Source of the DNA: Pelobacter sp. UBA6093
GTDB taxonomy: Bacteria > Desulfobacterota > Desulfuromonadia > Desulfuromonadales > Syntrophotaleaceae
NCBI GenBank assembly: GCA_002435955.1
Contig: DIWZ01000032.1
Span: 69,623 to 133,622 of the forward strand
Direction of reading: 5' to 3'
Length of the DNA: 64,000 nt
In this document: positions 1 to 8,830 of the stretch, piece by piece
Position numbering within the stretch: the first letter of the stretch is position 1
How the letters are laid out: every line of letters starts with the position of its first letter
The notes under the pieces: model-generated
The model's database searches: none
Told to the model about the DNA's origin: nothing
The model's input: the letters and a program-made list of their open reading frames with translations, nothing else
Made by a program: the position numbers and the translations under genes

Positions 1-1
1 T

Positions 2-1186
2 CCCGACATCATAATTGACGATACCACCTTGCGGGATGGCGAACAGACCGCCGGGGTGGTGTTCTCCCTGGAAGAAAAAAAGACGATCGCGCGCATGCTG
101 GACGACATTGGCGTGCAGGAACTCGAATGCGGCATTCCGGCCATGGGACGCAACGAGCAGCGCGGCGTCAAGGCACTGGTCGACCTGGGACTGAAGGCGC
201 GCTTGATCACCTGGAATCGTGCCCTGGTTGAAGACATACAGGCTTCGCTGGCGTGCGGTGTTACAGCCGTGGATATCTCCCTGTCCGTTTCCGACCTGCA
301 TATCCGCCACAAGCTTCGCAAGGACCGTGATTGGGTGCGCGAACAACTCAAACGGGCGCTGGGATTTGCCAAGCAACACGATCTGTATGTTTCGGTCGGC
401 GGCGAGGATGCCAGCCGGGCCGATCTCGATTTCCTGGTCGAGCTGATGGAGTTGGCCCGCAGCTTCGGGGCCGACCGTTTCCGGTTCTGCGATACCCTCG
501 GACTGCTCGATCCTTTCGTTACGTTTGAAAAAGTCCGCTATTTGACACAACGCGTCGATATGGATATCGAGATTCACACCCACAACGATCTCGGTATGGC
601 CACCGCCAACGCCATCGCCGGAGTGCGCGCCGGTGCCCGGTTCGTCAATACCACCGTCAACGGACTTGGTGAGCGGGCCGGCAACGCCGCGCTGGAAGAA
701 GTGGTCATGGGACTCAAGCATGCTTGTGGCCTGGAATGCCCCATCGACACCAGTCGCTTTGTGGAGATTTCGCGCTACGTCGGGGTTGCCAGCAACCGTC
801 CGGTTCCGGCCTGGAAAGCGGTGGTGGGCGATAGCGTATTTGCCCACGAATCAGGGCTGCATGTGGATGGGGTCCTGAAAGATCCGCGCAATTACGAACC
901 GTTTGAACCGGGCGAGGTGGGATCGAGCCGCCAACTGGTATTGGGCAAGCATACCGGCCGTCACGGCCTCGCAGCCCGGGTGCAAGGCCTTGGCCTGGAT
1001 CCGGCGGGGGTCTGCCTGTCTACGCTGCTACGCCGCGTACGAGCTATCTCCCAGCGGTGCAAACGGCCCATTGAAGATTCCGAGCTTGCAGGCCTGTGCC
1101 GTTCCCTGGCTCAATCTCCCAGCCAGGCCGGCGACATTCCGCTAAAAAATCCGGTGACCACCTTGAAAAAAGCCGCTGAAGCCTGA
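2..1186 (+). CDS. nifV: Homocitrate synthase NifV, 5'-truncated by window edge
   Basis: Condenses acetyl-CoA with 2-oxoglutarate to homocitrate, the organic ligand of the nitrogenase iron-molybdenum cofactor. The frame is already open at base 2, and its first visible residues (DDTTLRDGEQTAG) are the family's N-terminal metal- and substrate-binding motif. Only a few codons are therefore missing, and the TTG at 29 is not the start. Further HMGL-like landmarks are GIPAMG (about residue 46), the metal-binding HTHND (about residue 190) and NTTVNGLGERAGNA (about residue 217). About 395 visible residues without a LeuA-type regulatory C-terminal domain favour NifV over 2-isopropylmalate synthase. A lysine-pathway homocitrate synthase or a citramalate synthase is less likely but cannot be excluded. 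No other nif gene is in the window. The next gene starts 56 bp downstream. Confidence 0.88.
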   Translation, partial: PDIIIDDTTLRDGEQTAGVVFSLEEKKTIARMLDDIGVQELECGIPAMGRNEQRGVKALVDLGLKARLITWNRALVEDIQASLACGVTAVDISLSVSDLHIRHKLRKDRDWVREQLKRALGFAKQHDLYVSVGGEDASRADLDFLVELMELARSFGADRFRFCDTLGLLDPFVTFEKVRYLTQRVDMDIEIHTHNDLGMATANAIAGVRAGARFVNTTVNGLGERAGNAALEEVVMGLKHACGLECPIDTSRFVEISRYVGVASNRPVPAWKAVVGDSVFAHESGLHVDGVLKDPRNYEPFEPGEVGSSRQLVLGKHTGRHGLAARVQGLGLDPAGVCLSTLLRRVRAISQRCKRPIEDSELAGLCRSLAQSPSQAGDIPLKNPVTTLKKAAEA

Positions 1187-1242
1187 ACCGCGACGGCGCA
1201 AGGGGGGAATAGTCCTCTACTTCCCATCGGCAAGGAGTGATC

Positions 1243-1752
1243 ATGAACGCTTTTACTGTTGCCAAAAAACTTGAAAAGGATGCTTCCGAGCTTTACAACA
1301 AACTGGCCCGGCATACCAGCTCCAGCAGCCTGAAAACGCTTATCAGCGACCTGGCGGCCGACCATCGGGACCGTTACCGCACCCTCAAGGCTTTGACCGG
1401 CGCCAGCGCCTGCCCTGCCGATGCCTCTGAAAATCTTCATTCCATCGCTGATATGCTGCTCGAGCATTTGCTCGCGGCACAATCCGATCGGAAACCGCAG
1501 GACCTGGAGAAGTCTATCCGCACCATCATGGAGCTTGAAGCAACCACTGCCGATTTTTATGTCGAACTGCAAAGCCTCGCTTCTTCCTCCCCCATGCGCA
1601 GCCTGCTGCAGCGCATCATCGAGCAGGAGCAACAGGATTGCACCATGGTTGAGGAATTCTACGAATTCGTTAACGCCCCGAACGAATACCTGGCAGCTGC
1701 CGAATTCAGCAACCTGGATGAGTTTCATCAATTCGGTCGGCAGATCGGCTAA
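1243..1752 (+). CDS. Ferritin-like (rubrerythrin-type) helical protein with incomplete metal ligands
   Basis: A 169-residue all-helical protein resembling the rubrerythrin/ferritin-like diiron fold, written as two repeats. Helix 1 (LEKDASELY) and helix 3 (LEATTADFY) keep the Glu-x6-Tyr pattern of diiron proteins. Helix 2 reads ADHRDRY where ExxH is expected, and helix 4 reads EQEQQDC where E-x-x-H is expected. Metal binding may therefore be partial or lost. The start is the ATG at 1243 because an AAGGAG box ends 5 nt before it; the in-frame GTG at 1237 overlaps that box. It lies between nifV and a GNAT gene on the same strand, but spacing alone does not prove an operon. Its function is unknown; iron or redox stress sensing or storage is a guess from the fold. 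Confidence 0.7.
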   Translation: MNAFTVAKKLEKDASELYNKLARHTSSSSLKTLISDLAADHRDRYRTLKALTGASACPADASENLHSIADMLLEHLLAAQSDRKPQDLEKSIRTIMELEATTADFYVELQSLASSSPMRSLLQRIIEQEQQDCTMVEEFYEFVNAPNEYLAAAEFSNLDEFHQFGRQIG

Positions 1753-1800
1753 AACTTGCTCCCCTGTGGGTGGCACCCGCAATGACAAAGGACAATTCCC

Positions 1801-2643
1801 GTGGCCGCCAACCTTATGAACAAACACCTGGCGCTCGTACAACCCGAAATTCACGATTGGGGGGCGTTCTTTTTCTGGGCTCAGGCTGAGAACTGGCAGG
1901 TTCTCCCGCCGGAAGCCACCCTTTTCAGGGGTCCCCTGGCCGACTGGGCGTTTGCCTTGCGGCAGGACGATCAAACTTGCGGATTTGTTACAGCAGTTCC
2001 CTACCCGGACTTCGCATGGTTAGGGAATTTGATGATCGCTCCGGAAATGCGTGGACAGGGACTCGGCAGCCTGCTTTTCGATCAGGTGTGCCATAAACTG
2101 CGCCAAACCGGCATCGACAACATCTGGTTAACAGCGTCGGACCAGGGAAAACCGCTCTACGCTTCGCGCGGATTCCGGGAATGCGATCGGGTTGAACGCT
2201 GGCAGATGTTTATTCCAGCGCACCATCACAACTGCAGCCCTCCCCTCCCCGTCGACCTGGCAAACCTGTGCAAGGCCGACCGCCGGTCGTGGGGCACGGA
2301 CCGACGCCTGGTGCTGCAATATCTTGCCACGGGTGGGGAAATCCTGCGCGCGGGTAAAAGCATCGCCCTGGTACAGAATTACGGTGCCACCAAGGTGCTA
2401 GGCCCCTGGCTGGCATTGGAAAATACGGCCAGGGAACATGCCGCCATCATTCTGGCCGCTACTCGCGCCAGCGGCGGCGGAACACTCTACACCGATGTCC
2501 TCGCCTCCTCCGGAGCCGGTGCACTGCTGCAAGATTGCGGCTTCACCTGCTGTGGAGACTGCGCTTTGATGGTGGCCGGCACATCCCCCGCTACCCCACC
2601 CGATCGTGCCGTAGCCCTTGCCAGCCTCGGCAGCCTGGGCTGA
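1801..2643 (+). CDS. GNAT-family N-acetyltransferase with C-terminal extension
   Basis: A 280-residue protein whose N-terminal half is a GNAT acyl-CoA acetyltransferase domain (about residues 15-145). Motif A is visible as NLMIAPEMRGQGLGSLLF, containing the Q/R-x-x-G-x-G pyrophosphate-binding loop, followed by LYASRGF, the usual C-terminal strand-turn of the fold. The remaining 130 residues look like a second, degenerate acetyltransferase-like half, as in two-domain GNAT proteins. The GTG at 1801 is chosen because AAAGGA lies 8 nt upstream; an ATG at 1816 is the alternative. The substrate cannot be predicted. A short GC hairpin (2633-2654) spans the stop codon and may act as a weak terminator, though no T-run follows. 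Confidence 0.8.
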   Translation: MAANLMNKHLALVQPEIHDWGAFFFWAQAENWQVLPPEATLFRGPLADWAFALRQDDQTCGFVTAVPYPDFAWLGNLMIAPEMRGQGLGSLLFDQVCHKLRQTGIDNIWLTASDQGKPLYASRGFRECDRVERWQMFIPAHHHNCSPPLPVDLANLCKADRRSWGTDRRLVLQYLATGGEILRAGKSIALVQNYGATKVLGPWLALENTAREHAAIILAATRASGGGTLYTDVLASSGAGALLQDCGFTCCGDCALMVAGTSPATPPDRAVALASLGSLG

Positions 2644-3019
2644 CCAGCCCAGGCACGGCCTGGCTACCAACGGGAACCCACCCGTGAACTACATCTTAAA
2701 ACACCCTTATGACCGCTTTTTCCGCAGAAACGCTGGTGATGCGATACGCATTCTTGCACTTCCTCCCTTCCGAATAAAAAAGCGGCATGCAATGGTCTGT
2801 TTTCCATCCGGCTTGAATCGAGGAAAGGATAGCTGTATATTGCTGGTCACCGCCTTCAACCGTGGAAAAAAACCGCGACGCCAGGAGTAGACGAAGTCAA
2901 GGCATTATGCCGGGGCCGGGTCTGTGCAAATCCTGCCGGATCTGCTATCCTCCGACAGCTTCCTAGTCGTCACGCATATTGATCAGCATTTTATAAATAT
3001 CCAACAAAAAGGAAAACGC
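2644..3019. other. Intergenic gap, GNAT gene to ACT gene
   Basis: A 376-bp gap. It begins with the second arm of the hairpin over the GNAT stop codon. A short open frame (2618-2890) has no ribosome-binding site or recognisable product. The last 30 bp carry the AAAAAGGA ribosome-binding site of the ACT gene and an AT-rich stretch that could hold its promoter, but I see no convincing -35/-10 pair. Confidence 0.5.
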
Positions 3020-3298
3020 ATGTCATCGAGTCGTTTCGTCATCACAGTCATCGGTCTGGACCGAGTAGGAATCGTGGCTGGCATCAGCCGGGTCATGGCC
3101 GAACACAACGTTAATATAGCGGACATTCGGCAGACCATCATGAACGACCTGTTCACCATGATCATGCTGGCCGAAGTCAAGGGCGAAAACGTTGACCTGA
3201 CGGCCTTTCAGGAGGCCATGTCGGCCATCGGCAAGGAACTGGGCGTGCAGGTCATCGTACAGCATGAAGATGTTTTCCGCTTCATGCACAGAATCTGA
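3020..3298 (+). CDS. ACT-domain regulatory protein (UPF0237 type)
   Basis: A 92-residue single-domain protein. The ACT fold is seen in the opening strand FVITVIGLDRVGIVAGI, whose D-R-V-G-I turn is the ligand-binding loop of ACT domains, and in the NVNIADIRQTI strand-helix. Stand-alone ACT proteins of this length usually sense a small molecule, often an amino acid. The ATG at 3020 has an AAAAAGGA box 7 nt upstream. It is followed after 12 bp by the DUF711 gene, whose GAGGAGG box overlaps this gene's stop codon, so the two are almost certainly co-translated. The same pairing recurs in other bacteria, including Gram-positives, which suggests the ACT protein regulates or partners the DUF711 protein; its ligand is unknown. 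Confidence 0.85.
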   Translation: MSSSRFVITVIGLDRVGIVAGISRVMAEHNVNIADIRQTIMNDLFTMIMLAEVKGENVDLTAFQEAMSAIGKELGVQVIVQHEDVFRFMHRI

Positions 3299-3310
3299 GG
3301 AGGCTCATCC

Positions 3311-4672
3311 ATGCTTATCCATCCGGACGAGATCCTCGAAACCATCAATATGGTGACCAATGAACACCTGGATATCAGGACGGTCACCATGGGGATTAAC
3401 CTGCGCGGTTGCAGTCATCCCGATATCAAGGTATTCAACCAGAATATCTTCAGCCGCATCCTGCGTTGCGCTGAAAACCTGGTCAGGACTACCGAGGACA
3501 TCCAGACCCTCTACGGCATCCCCATTATCAACAAGCGGATCTCTGTCACCCCCATCGCCATCGTTGCCGAGAGCTGCCAAGCCGACGATTATTGCTCCGT
3601 AGCGGAAACCCTGGATCGGGCCGCGCAAGAGGCAGGTATCGATTTTATAGGCGGATTCAGCGCCCTGGTGCAAAAGGGCATGACCCCTGGCGATCTCAAG
3701 CTCATCAACTCCATTCCGCAGGCTTTGGCGACGACTAAAAAGGTCTGTTCCTCGGTCAATGTAGCGACCACCAAGGCCGGCATCAATATGGATGCCGTGG
3801 CCATGATGGGCCACATTATCAAGCGCACCGCGGAGTTGACTGCGGATCGTGCCGGCATCGGTTGCGCGAAGTTGGTGGTGTTTGCCAATGCACCCGACGA
3901 CAATCCCTTCATGGCCGGTGCTTTCCACGGCATCGGCGAACCGGACTGCGTGATCAACGTCGGGGTCAGCGGACCCGGCGTGGTCAATTCGGCAGTACGT
4001 GCGCTGCAGAACCCGGATCTGGGCGATATATCGGAATGCATTAAAAAGACGGCCTTCAAAATCACCCGCATGGGCGAGATGGTCGGCAAGGAAGTCGCCC
4101 GAAGGCTCGGCGCCCAGTTCGGCGTACTCGACCTGTCCCTGGCGCCGACGCCGGCCGTCGGCGACAGCGTGGCGGCCATTCTGGAAGCCATGGGGCTGGA
4201 GAGCTGCGGCACCCACGGCACCACCGCCGCGCTGGCTCTGCTCAACGACGCCGTCAAAAAAGGCGGCGCCATGGCTTCGTCCTCCGTGGGTGGCCTGAGC
4301 GGCGCGTTCATTCCGGTGAGCGAAGATGAAGGCATGATCCGCGCCGTGCAGTGCGGTTCGCTGTCTCTGGACAAACTGGAAGCCATGACCTGTGTCTGTT
4401 CCGTCGGCCTGGACATGATCGCCGTACCCGGTGACACCTCGCCTGCCACCATCTCGGCCATCATCGCCGATGAAATGGCCATCGGCATGATCAACAAGAA
4501 AACCACCGCCGTGCGCATCATCCCCGCGCCGGGCACCAAGGTGGGCGACATGGTGGAATTCGGCGGCCTGCTCGGCACCGCTCCGGTCATGCCGGTGCAC
4601 AATTTCAGTTCCGAGATTTTCATCGGCCGCGGCGGTCGGATCCCTGCGCCCATACAGGCACTGACCAACTGA
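3311..4672 (+). CDS. DUF711 (UPF0210) family protein
   Basis: A 453-residue protein of the conserved DUF711/UPF0210 family, sometimes annotated as PFL-like. Full family length is present, starting MLIHPDEILETINMV and ending RIPAPIQALTN. Conserved-looking stretches are GINLRGC, RISVTPIAIVAES, FVNAPDDNPFMAGAF-like (here FANAPDDNPFMAGAF) and the glycine-rich SSSVGGLSGAFIPVSED. No signal peptide or membrane segment is visible, so it is cytosolic. The reaction is not established, and the resemblance to glycyl-radical enzymes is structural at best, since no glycyl-radical RVxGY motif is present. It has a strong GAGGAGG box at 3297-3303. It is coupled to the upstream ACT gene and ends at a long bidirectional terminator 25 bp downstream. 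Confidence 0.88.
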   Translation: MLIHPDEILETINMVTNEHLDIRTVTMGINLRGCSHPDIKVFNQNIFSRILRCAENLVRTTEDIQTLYGIPIINKRISVTPIAIVAESCQADDYCSVAETLDRAAQEAGIDFIGGFSALVQKGMTPGDLKLINSIPQALATTKKVCSSVNVATTKAGINMDAVAMMGHIIKRTAELTADRAGIGCAKLVVFANAPDDNPFMAGAFHGIGEPDCVINVGVSGPGVVNSAVRALQNPDLGDISECIKKTAFKITRMGEMVGKEVARRLGAQFGVLDLSLAPTPAVGDSVAAILEAMGLESCGTHGTTAALALLNDAVKKGGAMASSSVGGLSGAFIPVSEDEGMIRAVQCGSLSLDKLEAMTCVCSVGLDMIAVPGDTSPATISAIIADEMAIGMINKKTTAVRIIPAPGTKVGDMVEFGGLLGTAPVMPVHNFSSEIFIGRGGRIPAPIQALTN

Positions 4673-4697
4673 GAAGGGTTTTAGGGTTTTAATAAAC

Positions 4698-4733
4698 AAC
4701 AAAGGCTTAGCCGGTTTCGGCTAAGCCTTTGTT
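4698..4733. terminator. Bidirectional intrinsic terminator
   Basis: A perfect 16-bp stem (4698-4713 pairing with 4718-4733) with a GTTT loop, followed by a T-run on the plus strand and a T-rich run on the minus strand. It separates the plus-strand ACT/DUF711 unit from the minus-strand tRNA-Leu, whose 3' end lies 7 bp away, and can serve both. Confidence 0.92.
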
Positions 4734-4739
4734 TTTATG

Positions 4740-4826
4740 TGGTACCCGGGACGAGAATCGAACTCGTACAGCCAAAAGGCCGAGGGATTTTAAGTCCCTT
4801 GCGTCTACCAGTTCCGCCACCCGGGC
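4740..4826 (-). tRNA. tRNA-Leu (anticodon UAA)
   Basis: The 87-nt minus-strand sequence folds as a class II tRNA. The acceptor stem GCCCGGG pairs with CCCGGGT, the D-arm contains GGCGGAACTGGTAGACGC, the anticodon loop CTTAAAA gives UAA, there is a long variable arm, and the T-arm carries GTTCGATTC. The CCA tail is encoded (complement of 4740-4742). The long variable arm and UAA anticodon identify a leucine tRNA reading UUA/UUG. It lies just downstream of mqnA on the same strand, with 51 bp between. Confidence 0.96.
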
Positions 4827-4877
4827 TTGTTTGTGAAACGGCTACCAATACTAGTGGATTCGGCTGTGAGCGTCAAC

Positions 4878-5705
4878 TCAAAAGGCAGGCTTGAAAAAGT
4901 TCAATCTTGGCATTTCTTTTAGGAGTTGATGTTTGACGGCTAATTGAAAGAATTTCTCCAATCCCTGGCGGTGTTGATCAGTAAAACGGTACGACATGGC
5001 CCGCCAGTAGTCAGCGAGTTTACTTGGTTCCATCCACGCAGCCTCGGCACTCTGGCAGGCAAGTTCATCAAGATCGGACAGGGCATGGTGCAGTGAATGT
5101 TGTAACAGGCGATAGAAACGGGTTAACTCCCATGATTTGTGCTGGATGGCATCGCGATGCACCAGCCACATGGCGAACACAAACGGCAGGCCGGTATGTT
5201 GCCACCAGAGCGCGCCAAGATCGTAGACATGGGGTGCGGCAATATGCTGCGCAGCCTTGAGGGCGCGGTCGCCGATCAGCAAGCCACAGCCGCCTGCGGC
5301 GATTATCTCTTCGACCGGTGTCGGTCCGCAAGGCCTTTCGCAAAGGGAAAAACCGTAATATTCAAGACAAAGAAGACGCAGCAGTTGAATGGAGGTAGCC
5401 GATTCTCCGGTCAAGGCCACGGGGACGGCCGCCAGGTTTTCCAGGGGCCTGGATGCGAAAAGCAGGACGCTTTGTACCGGACCGATGGAGCTGATGGACA
5501 GATCCGGCAGCAGACCGTATTGGTGCCAATTGCGTCCGTATTCAAAGGTGGAGGACGGGCTCAGATCAATTTTGCCGTCAGCGAGCAAGGCGTTGAGTTC
5601 CGAAGGCACACCGGTCAGGATGTGGCCACAAAAACCGGCATCGCTGAGATGATGAAAAAAGGGCACGCAGTTGGCGTAAGCAATATGGCCGATCCGCAAA
5701 CTCAA
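4878..5705 (-). CDS. mqnA: Chorismate dehydratase MqnA (futalosine menaquinone pathway)
   Basis: Converts chorismate to 3-enolpyruvylbenzoate, the first step of the futalosine route to menaquinone. The 275-residue protein has the periplasmic-binding-protein-like MqnA/MqnD fold. The N-terminal strand and turn RIGHIAYANCVPFF, the SSTFEYGRN motif and LLIGDRAL (about residue 142) are typical. No signal peptide is present, as expected for the cytosolic enzyme rather than a solute-binding protein. It begins with TTG, whose bases overlap the TGA of the preceding outer-membrane protein gene (TTGA), so translation is probably coupled. A TTG two codons further in is an alternative start. The shikimate genes aroQ, aroB and aroC that make its substrate lie upstream on the same strand. 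No other mqn gene is in the window. Confidence 0.87.
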   Translation of the reverse strand: MSLRIGHIAYANCVPFFHHLSDAGFCGHILTGVPSELNALLADGKIDLSPSSTFEYGRNWHQYGLLPDLSISSIGPVQSVLLFASRPLENLAAVPVALTGESATSIQLLRLLCLEYYGFSLCERPCGPTPVEEIIAAGGCGLLIGDRALKAAQHIAAPHVYDLGALWWQHTGLPFVFAMWLVHRDAIQHKSWELTRFYRLLQHSLHHALSDLDELACQSAEAAWMEPSKLADYWRAMSYRFTDQHRQGLEKFFQLAVKHQLLKEMPRLNFFKPAF

Positions 5706-7228
5706 GGTTCCAGTCCAAGCAGGGATTGCGACTCGTCATCAAAGGCACCGACGAACTGTACGTGTTCCTCCTCAAGCAATCGCCCTGTCACCCTGTAATA
5801 TGTGGTCACGGCCTTATTGTAATCGGACAAGGCTGCCGCCTGATCGGTCTGAGCCAGGGCGTAATCCTCCTCCCCTTCCAGAACCTGACGGGTAGTCGCC
5901 AGGCCAACCTGTTTGCGTTTGAGAAGAGTGCGCAGTTTCTCCTCGGCAAACGCCAGACCACTGGTGGTAACGTCTATCTGCTTGCGGCTCACCGACAGCA
6001 ACCGGATAGCGGCCTGCACCTCGGTACGCACCTGGTTATGCAACTGGCCGAGTTGGGCCTGGCGACCTTTGCGTTCAAATTCGCTGCGTCGAAATTCGTT
6101 ACGCGCCTCACGATTACCCAGGGGGTACGACAGGGTCAATCCAACTTCCCAATTGCGAAAGCGATCAGTGCTGAGGTCATCGAGATTGTCACTATATTCC
6201 CGGCCAAGGCCTTTATGCCCGTAGCTGGCGCCCAGATCGAGAGCAGGCAGCATGGCATTGCGGGCAATCCGACTTTGCAGTTCCAGACGCTCGATATCGC
6301 GCAGGCGACGTTGCACGTCGGGGCGTTTGACCAGGGCCTGCCGGTAACCTTCGGGGAGATCGGCATGCAGCTCCGGAATACCGACCGGATCCTCGGACAG
6401 GGCGATTTCACCCTTTATGTTAAGCAACAGCGCAATGCCGTCAAGACCATCCCGGTATTCCCGCTCGGCATCGAGCAAATCGCTTTCGCGCTGCTTGAGG
6501 CCGAATTCAGCCTCGAGCTCGTCGACCCGGGGCAGTACCCCGGCCCTGACTCTGGCCTGGTTTTCCTTGAGCAAACTAGCTGCAAGGGATACGGATGCTT
6601 CCCGGTAGCGGAGGGTGTCACGCAACCTCATCACTTCGAAATAAGCGTCTCGTGTATCGGCAAGGGTCAAAAAGGCGGTTTCACGTAGATCTTCTATGGC
6701 GATTTCGCGCCCTTTGACTGCAAACAGTATCCCCTGTTCGGTAACCGTACTGCCAAAGCCCTTGAGCAGAGGCTGTACCAGACTGAAGGTCAGATCGCTC
6801 TCGTAAGCTGGATTGATTCCGGGCGGAGGGTCCTGGTCAGATCGAAAGTTGATGAATTCGAGGTTCAGATCGGCACCGGTGGGTAGTTTCTGGGCAACCC
6901 CCAGATTGAAACGCCGGTAACGTTCTTTCGATTCGGCACTGAAAAATTGCAGGTTAAGACGTTGCCGGCTATCGCCCTCGGCGTAATCCACCCCCAAGGT
7001 GGGATCGTAAAGTCCGTAGGCCTTTTTGACTTCAGCGTCACCGGCCCGGGTATCGTACTGCTGGGCCTTCAAATCGAGGTTGCGTTCAAGGGCCAGACGC
7101 AGGGCATCGCTCAGGGACAGGGCCAGCACAGGGGGGGAAAGTTGAGGGTCAGTTTCCACGGGGGGTTGCGCCGCGGCAGGCTGACACGCCAGCAGCAGTA
7201 AAACCAAGGTCACGCAAACGTACCGCAT
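5702..7228 (-). CDS. TolC-family outer membrane efflux protein
   Basis: A 508-residue outer-membrane channel subunit of the TolC/OEP family, which pairs with an inner-membrane pump and a periplasmic adaptor to export small molecules. The signal peptide is clear when translation starts at the ATG at 7228 (MRYVCVTLVLLLLACQPAAAQ), which has an AGGGGG box upstream. Two OEP repeats follow: SLSDALRLALERNLDLKAQQYDT opens the first, and the second, in the C-terminal half, includes long coiled-coil helices (for example QARVRAGVLPRVDELEAEF and LGNREARNEFRRSEFER). No pump or adaptor gene is adjacent, so the transported substrate is unknown. It sits between accC and mqnA, with its TGA overlapping the mqnA start. 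Confidence 0.85.
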   Translation of the reverse strand: MRYVCVTLVLLLLACQPAAAQPPVETDPQLSPPVLALSLSDALRLALERNLDLKAQQYDTRAGDAEVKKAYGLYDPTLGVDYAEGDSRQRLNLQFFSAESKERYRRFNLGVAQKLPTGADLNLEFINFRSDQDPPPGINPAYESDLTFSLVQPLLKGFGSTVTEQGILFAVKGREIAIEDLRETAFLTLADTRDAYFEVMRLRDTLRYREASVSLAASLLKENQARVRAGVLPRVDELEAEFGLKQRESDLLDAEREYRDGLDGIALLLNIKGEIALSEDPVGIPELHADLPEGYRQALVKRPDVQRRLRDIERLELQSRIARNAMLPALDLGASYGHKGLGREYSDNLDDLSTDRFRNWEVGLTLSYPLGNREARNEFRRSEFERKGRQAQLGQLHNQVRTEVQAAIRLLSVSRKQIDVTTSGLAFAEEKLRTLLKRKQVGLATTRQVLEGEEDYALAQTDQAAALSDYNKAVTTYYRVTGRLLEEEHVQFVGAFDDESQSLLGLEP

Positions 7229-7323
7229 ATCAGCCCCCTGTCGAGTAATCCTTCCATACGACACGGGCCGGGCAAGCCGCCCGGCCCGCGCCAGTCCATC
7301 TGAATAATCCCGCAAGCAATGAA

Positions 7324-8661
7324 TCAAAACACCAGACGTTCCATAAACCCGGTATTAACCGCGCCTTCTATGAATTCCTTATTCTGCATAATACGTTTGT
7401 GCAGCTGAATGGTGGTTCGAATCCCACCGATAATATATTCATCGAGGGCCCGGGCCATGCGTTGAATAGCCTCTTCGCGGGTATCGGCATGCACGATCAG
7501 CTTGGCAACCATGGAATCGTAATGGGGCAATACGGTGTATTGATCGTAAACGGCGCTATCGACACGCACACCGAGGCCACCAGGCGTATGATAACCATCG
7601 ATTTTTCCCGGCGAAGGAGTAAATTTAAACGGGTGCTCGGCATTTATCCGACACTCGATGGCGTGGCCTTTGATCTGGATATCCGATTGCTTGTATCGCA
7701 GTGGCAGGCCCGCCGCAGAGCGAATCTGCTCCTTGATGATATCCACCCCCGTAACCATCTCGGTAACCGGGTGCTCGACCTGCACACGGGTATTCATCTC
7801 CATGAAATAGAAATCCCCGTTACCGTCGAGCAAAAATTCCATGGTGCCGACGCTGGAGTAATTCACCGATCTGGCCGCAGCCACGGCGCAATCGCCCATG
7901 CGCTGGCGTTGGTCATCCGTCAAGACCGGACAGGGGGCCTCTTCAAGGAGCTTCTGGTGACGACGCTGGATGGAGCAATCCCGCTCCCCCAGGTGGATGA
8001 CATTGCCGTGTTTGTCGGCCAGGATCTGCACCTCGACATGACGCGGATTTTCACAGTATTTTTCGATGTAAACTTCCGGATTACCGAAACCGGCCTGCGC
8101 TTCCGAACGCGCCGCGGCAAAAGCGTTGGCCAGGGAAGCCGGCGAGTGGACGACTTTCATGCCTCGGCCGCCACCACCGGCGGTAGCTTTAATAATTACC
8201 GGATAACCGATATCCTCGGCAATCTGGCGGGCCTGATCGACGGTGGCAACCCCTTCGGTAGTTCCTGGCAGGATGGGCACTCCGGCCTTGGTCACGGTCT
8301 GGCGAGCCCGGATCTTGTCGCCCATCAGGCGCATGTTTTCGGCGGACGGACCGATAAAGGTAATGCCGCATTCCTCGCAGATTTCGGCGAATTCGGCGTT
8401 TTCGGCAAGAAATCCGTAGCCGGGATGGATCGCCTCGGCATCGGTAACCTCGGCAGCGCTGATAATGGCCTTGATATTCAGATAGCTTGCCCCGCTGGCC
8501 GCCGGGCCGATACAGATGCTTTCGTCGGCCATTTTGACATGCAGGGACTCGCCGTCCACATCGGAATGTACCGCGACGGTTTTAATGCCCAGTTCCTTAC
8601 AGGCTCGGATGATGCGCAGGGCGATTTCGCCACGATTAGCAATAAGTATCTTGTGAAACAT
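7324..8661 (-). CDS. accC: Acetyl-CoA carboxylase, biotin carboxylase subunit
   Basis: ATP-dependent carboxylation of the biotin on BCCP, the first half-reaction of malonyl-CoA synthesis for fatty acids. The 445-residue length is standard. The N-terminal MFHKILIANRGEIALRI is the family signature. The ATP-grasp domain shows the glycine-rich KATAGGGGRGMKVV loop, ERDCSIQRRHQKLLEEAP and the catalytic-site EMNTRVQVEHPVTEM. The C-terminal domain ends near ISTNTGFMERLVF-like sequence (here VNTGFMERLVF). The ATG at 8661 is chosen because it gives the canonical N-terminus, although the frame is open a further 222 bp upstream; an AGGAG box lies 11 nt before it. It follows accB by 169 bp. Confidence 0.96.
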   Translation of the reverse strand: MFHKILIANRGEIALRIIRACKELGIKTVAVHSDVDGESLHVKMADESICIGPAASGASYLNIKAIISAAEVTDAEAIHPGYGFLAENAEFAEICEECGITFIGPSAENMRLMGDKIRARQTVTKAGVPILPGTTEGVATVDQARQIAEDIGYPVIIKATAGGGGRGMKVVHSPASLANAFAAARSEAQAGFGNPEVYIEKYCENPRHVEVQILADKHGNVIHLGERDCSIQRRHQKLLEEAPCPVLTDDQRQRMGDCAVAAARSVNYSSVGTMEFLLDGNGDFYFMEMNTRVQVEHPVTEMVTGVDIIKEQIRSAAGLPLRYKQSDIQIKGHAIECRINAEHPFKFTPSPGKIDGYHTPGGLGVRVDSAVYDQYTVLPHYDSMVAKLIVHADTREEAIQRMARALDEYIIGGIRTTIQLHKRIMQNKEFIEGAVNTGFMERLVF

Positions 8662-8830
8662 GGGGATAACGACTCCTGATGCGATCCGCCCGCCGGGGCG
8701 GATAAACCTGGGGGCTGCCTTACGTGCGGCTACACGACTGGTCAAAGTGTCACGCAGCACATGCAACGGCGGCAGGACTGCGAAGGATGGAACCAGATCG
8801 ATACCCACGGGGCACGAACGGGCTTCCGAT

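Noticed and set aside
3305..4702. A 465-residue open frame on the minus strand opposite the DUF711 gene
   Set aside because: It lies entirely over a well-supported gene, has no family features (His/Arg/Gly/Asp-rich composition typical of antisense frames) and no ribosome-binding site.
7399..8679. A 426-residue plus-strand frame opposite accC
   Set aside because: Antisense of a canonical gene, no recognisable domain.
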